NCBI GenBank assembly: GCA_035455185.1
Contig: DATIFQ010000241.1
Location: forward strand, 1 to 11,350
Source of the DNA: JAEHDI01 sp035455185
Lineage (GTDB): Bacteria > Acidobacteriota > Terriglobia > Bryobacterales > Bryobacteraceae
Length of the DNA: 11,350 nt
Reading direction: 5' to 3'
Shown here piece by piece: positions 7,622 to 11,350 of this stretch. The notes under the pieces were generated by a model. It ran no database searches. It saw nothing but the letters and a program-made list of their open reading frames with translations, and had not been told where the DNA came from. Position 1 is the stretch's first letter. Each line of letters opens with the position of its first letter. Both the position numbers and the translations under genes were made by a program.

Positions 7622-9508
7622 ATGAAGAGGCTGTCCGTTTTATTGACGATTCTGTTATTTTCCGCGTCTCCGGCGTCGGCCGGCACGGCCGCCCCGAAGC
7701 AGCTGAACGACCTCCATTTCGGAGAGGCCCTCTATCACGCGTTTCAGGGGGACTGGTTCGACGCCATCTCCAGGCTCGACGCCGAGCTCGTGCAGCACTA
7801 CGGGGTGGACGAACCCGAGCGCGATACCCTTCATTACCATGTCGGCCAGGCGAAGTTCGACGTGGGCGATTTCGAGCTGGCATATCGAATGCATCGGCGC
7901 GCCGGTCGCGCCTTTACGGCGGTCATCGAGGGCAACGTCGAGGAGCCGGTGCGCAACGAGGCCATCTTCCGCCTGGCGAGGCTCTACTTTCAGAAGGATC
8001 AGCCGGTCAACGCGCAGGACGCCGTGGAGAGCGTCCGCGGGGCCGTCCCGCCGGAGATCCGCAACGACCTGGATTTCCTGCGCGCCCAGATCCACATGGC
8101 CAACGGACGTTTCGCGGAAGCCGTTCGCATTCTGAGGGACCTTCAGAACGCCAAGGGCCTCGAGGGCTTTGCCGCTTACAACCTCGGCATCGCACTCATC
8201 AAGGACGGAAAGGAGCTCGAAGGCCGCCAGGTTCTTGACCGTACCGGCCAGATCAACAGCAAGGAGGAGCTTACGCTGGCGATCAAGGACAAGGCGAACC
8301 TTGTCCTCGGGTTCAAGCTTTTCAAGGAGAAGAATTTCGAGGGAGCCAAGCTGGTGCTCGACCGGGTGCGCATGAACGGCCCGTTTTCCAACCGGGCGTT
8401 GCTTGCCTCGGGATGGGCGGACGCCTCCAAGGAACGATTCGAGAGGGCGCTGGTGCCATGGAGCGCGCTGGTGACCCGGGAGGTTACGGACGCGCCGGTG
8501 CAGGAAGCCATGCTCACCGTCCCCTATGCCTACGGCAAGCTGAACGTGAACAGCAAGGCCGCGGTGATGTACGGCAGCGCACTGGAGAAGTTCGACACCG
8601 AAGTCGACAGGCTCGAGGCATCCATCAGGAGCGTCCGCGAAGGCCATTTTCTCCAGGCCCTGGCACGGGAGGAAATGAAACAGGACGCCGACTGGGTCGT
8701 CAAGCTGCGCAAGCTCCCCCAGACTCCCGAGACCTACTACCTGCTCGACCTGATGGCCTCCCACGATTTCCAGGAATCCCTGAAAAACTACCTCGACCTG
8801 GAGGGATTGCGCAGGAGGCTGGAGGTGTGGGAACGGGATCTGGACGCCTTCGAGGAGATCATCGAGCAGCGCAGGGCGTATTACCAGCCGCTGCTTCCCG
8901 CCATCGACCGGGAATTCCGGCGGCTCGACTCCCAGATGCGCCTGCGCCTGGAGCAGCGGGAGCGCATCGAACAGCGGCTGAAGGCCATGCTGGTGGTCCC
9001 GAGGCCCGATTATCTGGCGACCGCCGGGGAAAGAGTCATCGGCGAACGGATCGCGCTCCTGGAGCGGGAGCGGACCGCGGGCGGCACGGCAGGTCCCGGC
9101 GGGGTCGAGGCCCGCATCCGACGTTTGCGGGGAGTGTTGCACTGGAACATCTATACGGAATACGACCGTCGCTTCACCGAGGCCTATCAGCATCTCCGCG
9201 ACCTGAATCGAGAGGTGGACCTGTTGAAAGGGCAGTACGCCGCCTTTGTCCGCACCCGCCAGGCCGCCACCCAGAGCTACGAAGGTTACGACGACGTGAT
9301 CCGCCGCCAGAGGTCGCTGATAGGTAACGCCCGGGAAAAAGTGGGCGAACTGATGGCGCGTCAGGGCCAGATGCTCGAAACCATGGCCGTCAACGAACTC
9401 AACGCGCGCCGTGAGCGGGTTGCCGAGTTCCAAACCAAGGCGCGTTTCACCATGGCGGACAGCTATGACCGTGCCATCAGGACCCAGACCCGGGAAATGG
9501 GTGAATAA
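7622..9508 (+). CDS. Secreted TPR protein with C-terminal coiled coils
   Basis: The protein has 628 residues starting at ATG 7622, three bases after the previous stop, with a weak AGG (7613-7615) as ribosome binding site. Residues 1-20 are a signal peptide (cleavage ASA|GT); there is no lipobox. About residues 31-340 are paired helices of TPR type: GEALYHAFQGDWFDAISRLD, HVGQAKFDVGDFELAYR, RLARLYFQKDQPVNAQDAVE, AQIHMANGRFAEAVRILRD, YNLGIALIKDGKELEGRQVL, GFKLFKEKNFEGAKLVLDRV. Residues 391-460 and 494-628 are highly charged long helices, probably coiled coil, separated by a Gly-rich stretch (TAGGTAGPGG). No enzyme motif and no cysteine was seen. It is likely a periplasmic scaffold: TPRs bind partner peptides and the coiled coils give dimerisation or reach. 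The next gene begins directly at its stop codon, so the two TPR proteins are probably made together. Confidence 0.88.
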   Translation: MKRLSVLLTILLFSASPASAGTAAPKQLNDLHFGEALYHAFQGDWFDAISRLDAELVQHYGVDEPERDTLHYHVGQAKFDVGDFELAYRMHRRAGRAFTAVIEGNVEEPVRNEAIFRLARLYFQKDQPVNAQDAVESVRGAVPPEIRNDLDFLRAQIHMANGRFAEAVRILRDLQNAKGLEGFAAYNLGIALIKDGKELEGRQVLDRTGQINSKEELTLAIKDKANLVLGFKLFKEKNFEGAKLVLDRVRMNGPFSNRALLASGWADASKERFERALVPWSALVTREVTDAPVQEAMLTVPYAYGKLNVNSKAAVMYGSALEKFDTEVDRLEASIRSVREGHFLQALAREEMKQDADWVVKLRKLPQTPETYYLLDLMASHDFQESLKNYLDLEGLRRRLEVWERDLDAFEEIIEQRRAYYQPLLPAIDREFRRLDSQMRLRLEQRERIEQRLKAMLVVPRPDYLATAGERVIGERIALLERERTAGGTAGPGGVEARIRRLRGVLHWNIYTEYDRRFTEAYQHLRDLNREVDLLKGQYAAFVRTRQAATQSYEGYDDVIRRQRSLIGNAREKVGELMARQGQMLETMAVNELNARRERVAEFQTKARFTMADSYDRAIRTQTREMGE

Positions 9509-11350
9509 ATGAACCGGATCCGACTCATCCTATGCGCCGCGCCATGGATATTGATGCTGGCCGCGTGTGCCACGGTCGGCGACAGGAACGGGGATACCAT
9601 CGCCTCGTTGCGTCATGGGCATATCGAGATCAAGGAGGAGAAGATCGAGGGCGGACTCGAGAAAGCGATGCTGAGTTATCAGCGCTTTCTGGAGGGCACG
9701 CCGGACTCCGCCTTGACGCCCGAGGCCATTCGCCGCCTGGCCGACCTGAAGATCGAAAAAGAATACGGCACCCTCACGACGGGCGCCGGGACCGCCGGGC
9801 GGGCGAAGGCAACGCCCGTCCCGGAACACGTAACGCGTCCCAAGGCCGTGTCGGCCGCCGGCGCACCGTCGGGCCAGGCATTGGCGCATATTCCGGTTCA
9901 CGAGGAGTCCGAGACGGACTTTGAAAGACGGACGACCGGGAGGCAGCCGGCGGACGACACGGCGGCAGCCGCCGACCGGTCTGTCGAAGGAGCCGGCGAT
10001 CTCGAAAGGGCGGGCGCCCGCGAGGCCCTCGCGCTTTACCGGAAGCTCCTCGACGATTATCCCCGGTACGAGCGCAACGACCAGGTGCTGTACCAGATGT
10101 CCCGCGCGTACGAGGAGCTGGGACAGATCGAGGAAGCCATGGCGGTCATGGACCGGATCGTCCGCGAGTATCCCCGGTCCCGGTATATCGATGAAGTGCA
10201 GTTCCGCCGCGCCGAACGCTTCTTCGCGCACAGGCGCTACCGGGATGCCGAGAATGCCTACGCGGGCATCGTGGCCGTCGGCGAAGGCTCCTCGTTCTTC
10301 GAGCTCGCCCTCTATAAACTGGGCTGGACGTACTACAAGCAGGAGTTCTATGAAGAGGCTCTGGACCGATTCATTGCGTTGATGGACCACAAGGTGTCCG
10401 CGGGATACGATTTCGAACAGACCGGAGACGAGCAGGAACGCAAGCGGACGGACGACACCTTCCGGGTCATCAGTCTGAGTTTTTCCAACCTCGGCGGCGC
10501 CGATTCCGCGGTGGAATACTTCTCGCGCCACGGCAAGCGCGGTTACGAGGACAAGGTATACGGCAACCTCGGCGAATTCTACTTCGACAAGCGCCGGTAC
10601 GCCGACGCCGCAGCGGTCTACAAAGCCTTCATGGAACGCAACCCGTTCCACAAGACGGCGCCGAACTTCCACATGCGCGTTATCGAAATCCAGGCCGCCG
10701 GCGGATTTCCCAGCCTCGTTCTCGACTCCAAAAAGGCATTCGCCACGACCTACGGGCTGCAGGCCGAATACTGGAAGCATTTCGCTCACGCCGACCGTCC
10801 GGACGTTCTCGGTTATCTGAAAACCAACCTGACCGACCTGGCGAACCATTATCATGCCTGCTACCAGGACCCGAAACAGGCCGAAGACAAATCGGCGAAT
10901 TTCGAAGAGGCGCGGCGCTGGTATCGAGGGTTCTTGACCTCGTTCCCCGCGGTCCCCGAATCGCCCGTCATCAACTACCAGTTGGCGGACCTGCTCGGGG
11001 AGAATCACTCGTTCGGCGAAGCCGCCGTGGAATTCGAGAAGACCGCGTACGACTATCCGCCCCACGAAAAATCCTCCCAGGCCGGCTACGCGGCGGTCGC
11101 CTCCTACCGGGAGCAACTTGGCGCCGCCCGCCCGAAGGACGCGGAGACGGTCAAACGGGAGGTCGTCCGCAGTTCGCTGAAGTTTGCCGATGCCTTCCCG
11201 AAACACGAAAAAGCGGCGATCGTCCTCGGGGCGGCCGCGGATGATCTCTACGGCATGAAGGAATACGAACCGGCGCGTGCCGCCGCGACCAAGCTCATCG
11301 AGGCATTCCCCGGCACCGATGGGGATGTCGTCCGTGACGCCTGGCTGGTC
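9509..11350 (+). CDS. Outer-membrane TPR lipoprotein (3' partial)
   Basis: Translation starts at ATG 9509, directly after the TAA of the preceding gene, with GGTGA (9500-9504) as a modest ribosome binding site; 614 codons are visible without a stop. Residues 1-19 are a lipoprotein signal ending in the lipobox LAAC, so Cys20 would be lipidated. Ala at +2, with no Asp, predicts Lol sorting to the outer membrane. Residues about 42-86 are helical (YQRFLEG, EAIRRLADLKIEKEYG). Residues 87-170 are a low-complexity Ala/Gly/Thr/Pro-rich linker. From residue 176 TPR-like helices run to the end of the window (ALYRKLLDDYPRY, YQMSRAYEELGQIEEAM, LGEFYFDKRRYADAAAVYK). The layout recalls BamD- and CpoB-type TPR proteins, but it is much longer and is not either of them. 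It probably anchors the periplasmic scaffold to the outer membrane. Confidence 0.88.
   Translation, partial: MNRIRLILCAAPWILMLAACATVGDRNGDTIASLRHGHIEIKEEKIEGGLEKAMLSYQRFLEGTPDSALTPEAIRRLADLKIEKEYGTLTTGAGTAGRAKATPVPEHVTRPKAVSAAGAPSGQALAHIPVHEESETDFERRTTGRQPADDTAAAADRSVEGAGDLERAGAREALALYRKLLDDYPRYERNDQVLYQMSRAYEELGQIEEAMAVMDRIVREYPRSRYIDEVQFRRAERFFAHRRYRDAENAYAGIVAVGEGSSFFELALYKLGWTYYKQEFYEEALDRFIALMDHKVSAGYDFEQTGDEQERKRTDDTFRVISLSFSNLGGADSAVEYFSRHGKRGYEDKVYGNLGEFYFDKRRYADAAAVYKAFMERNPFHKTAPNFHMRVIEIQAAGGFPSLVLDSKKAFATTYGLQAEYWKHFAHADRPDVLGYLKTNLTDLANHYHACYQDPKQAEDKSANFEEARRWYRGFLTSFPAVPESPVINYQLADLLGENHSFGEAAVEFEKTAYDYPPHEKSSQAGYAAVASYREQLGAARPKDAETVKREVVRSSLKFADAFPKHEKAAIVLGAAADDLYGMKEYEPARAAATKLIEAFPGTDGDVVRDAWLV

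Noticed and set aside
7655..9433. 592-codon open reading frame on the minus strand
   Set aside because: It is antisense to the TPR/coiled-coil gene, which has a signal peptide and TPR pattern. The antisense product shows no signal, domain or ribosome binding site that I can recognise.
9532..10382. Two short plus-strand frames (9532-9924 and 9921-10382) with ATG starts
   Set aside because: They are in another frame than the lipoprotein gene starting at 9509 and translate to Arg/Pro/Ser-rich sequence without any pattern. The 9509 frame has signal, lipobox and TPRs.
9530..11206. 558-codon open reading frame on the minus strand
   Set aside because: It is antisense to the lipoprotein gene, which has a lipobox and TPR helices and stays open for 614 codons. 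The antisense frame is a by-product of codon bias.

Overview
The window reads as one continuous plus-strand operon from a Gram-negative (diderm) bacterium with GC-rich DNA. Every complete gene starts with an export signal. The products are envelope proteins: OmpA-like peptidoglycan-binding domains, a large outer-membrane beta-barrel, a periplasmic coiled-coil protein and two TPR proteins, one of them a lipoprotein. A proteobacterium in the broad sense (Gammaproteobacteria or a former deltaproteobacterial lineage such as Desulfobacterota) fits best, but no phylogenetic marker gene is present, so this is a weak inference.

Layout. (1) Bases 1-1956: 3' part of a surface or periplasmic protein with DUF11 and SdrD_B/Cna_B-like beta-sandwich modules and a degenerate OmpA-like C-terminus. 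(2) 1964-7084: a 1706-residue protein with a signal peptide, three OmpA-like domains, Ig-like modules and a long C-terminal beta-barrel ending in Tyr. (3) 7103-7618: a 171-residue secreted protein with a short coiled coil and a small beta domain. (4) 7622-9508: a 628-residue secreted TPR and coiled-coil protein. (5) 9509-11350: the first 614 codons of an outer-membrane TPR lipoprotein, running off the end. Gaps between stop and next start are 7, 18, 3 and 0 bases, so there is no room for internal promoters or terminators. No stretch above 300 bases lacks a gene. I saw no RNA gene, mobile element, CRISPR array or origin.

How it may work together (inference). The barrel protein sits in the outer membrane and reaches the cell wall through its N-terminal OmpA-like domains. 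The DUF11/SdrD_B protein is its likely displayed or associated partner. The small coiled-coil protein and the two TPR proteins would form the periplasmic scaffold. From memory, similar gene sets are followed by ExbB/TolQ-, ExbD/TolR- and TonB/AgmX-like genes. If so here, this is the outer half of a proton-motive-force-coupled trans-envelope machine of unknown substrate. The most notable single observation is in the barrel protein: the OmpA part precedes the barrel, the reverse of classical OmpA, and the three copies lose their expected peptidoglycan-contact residues one at a time.
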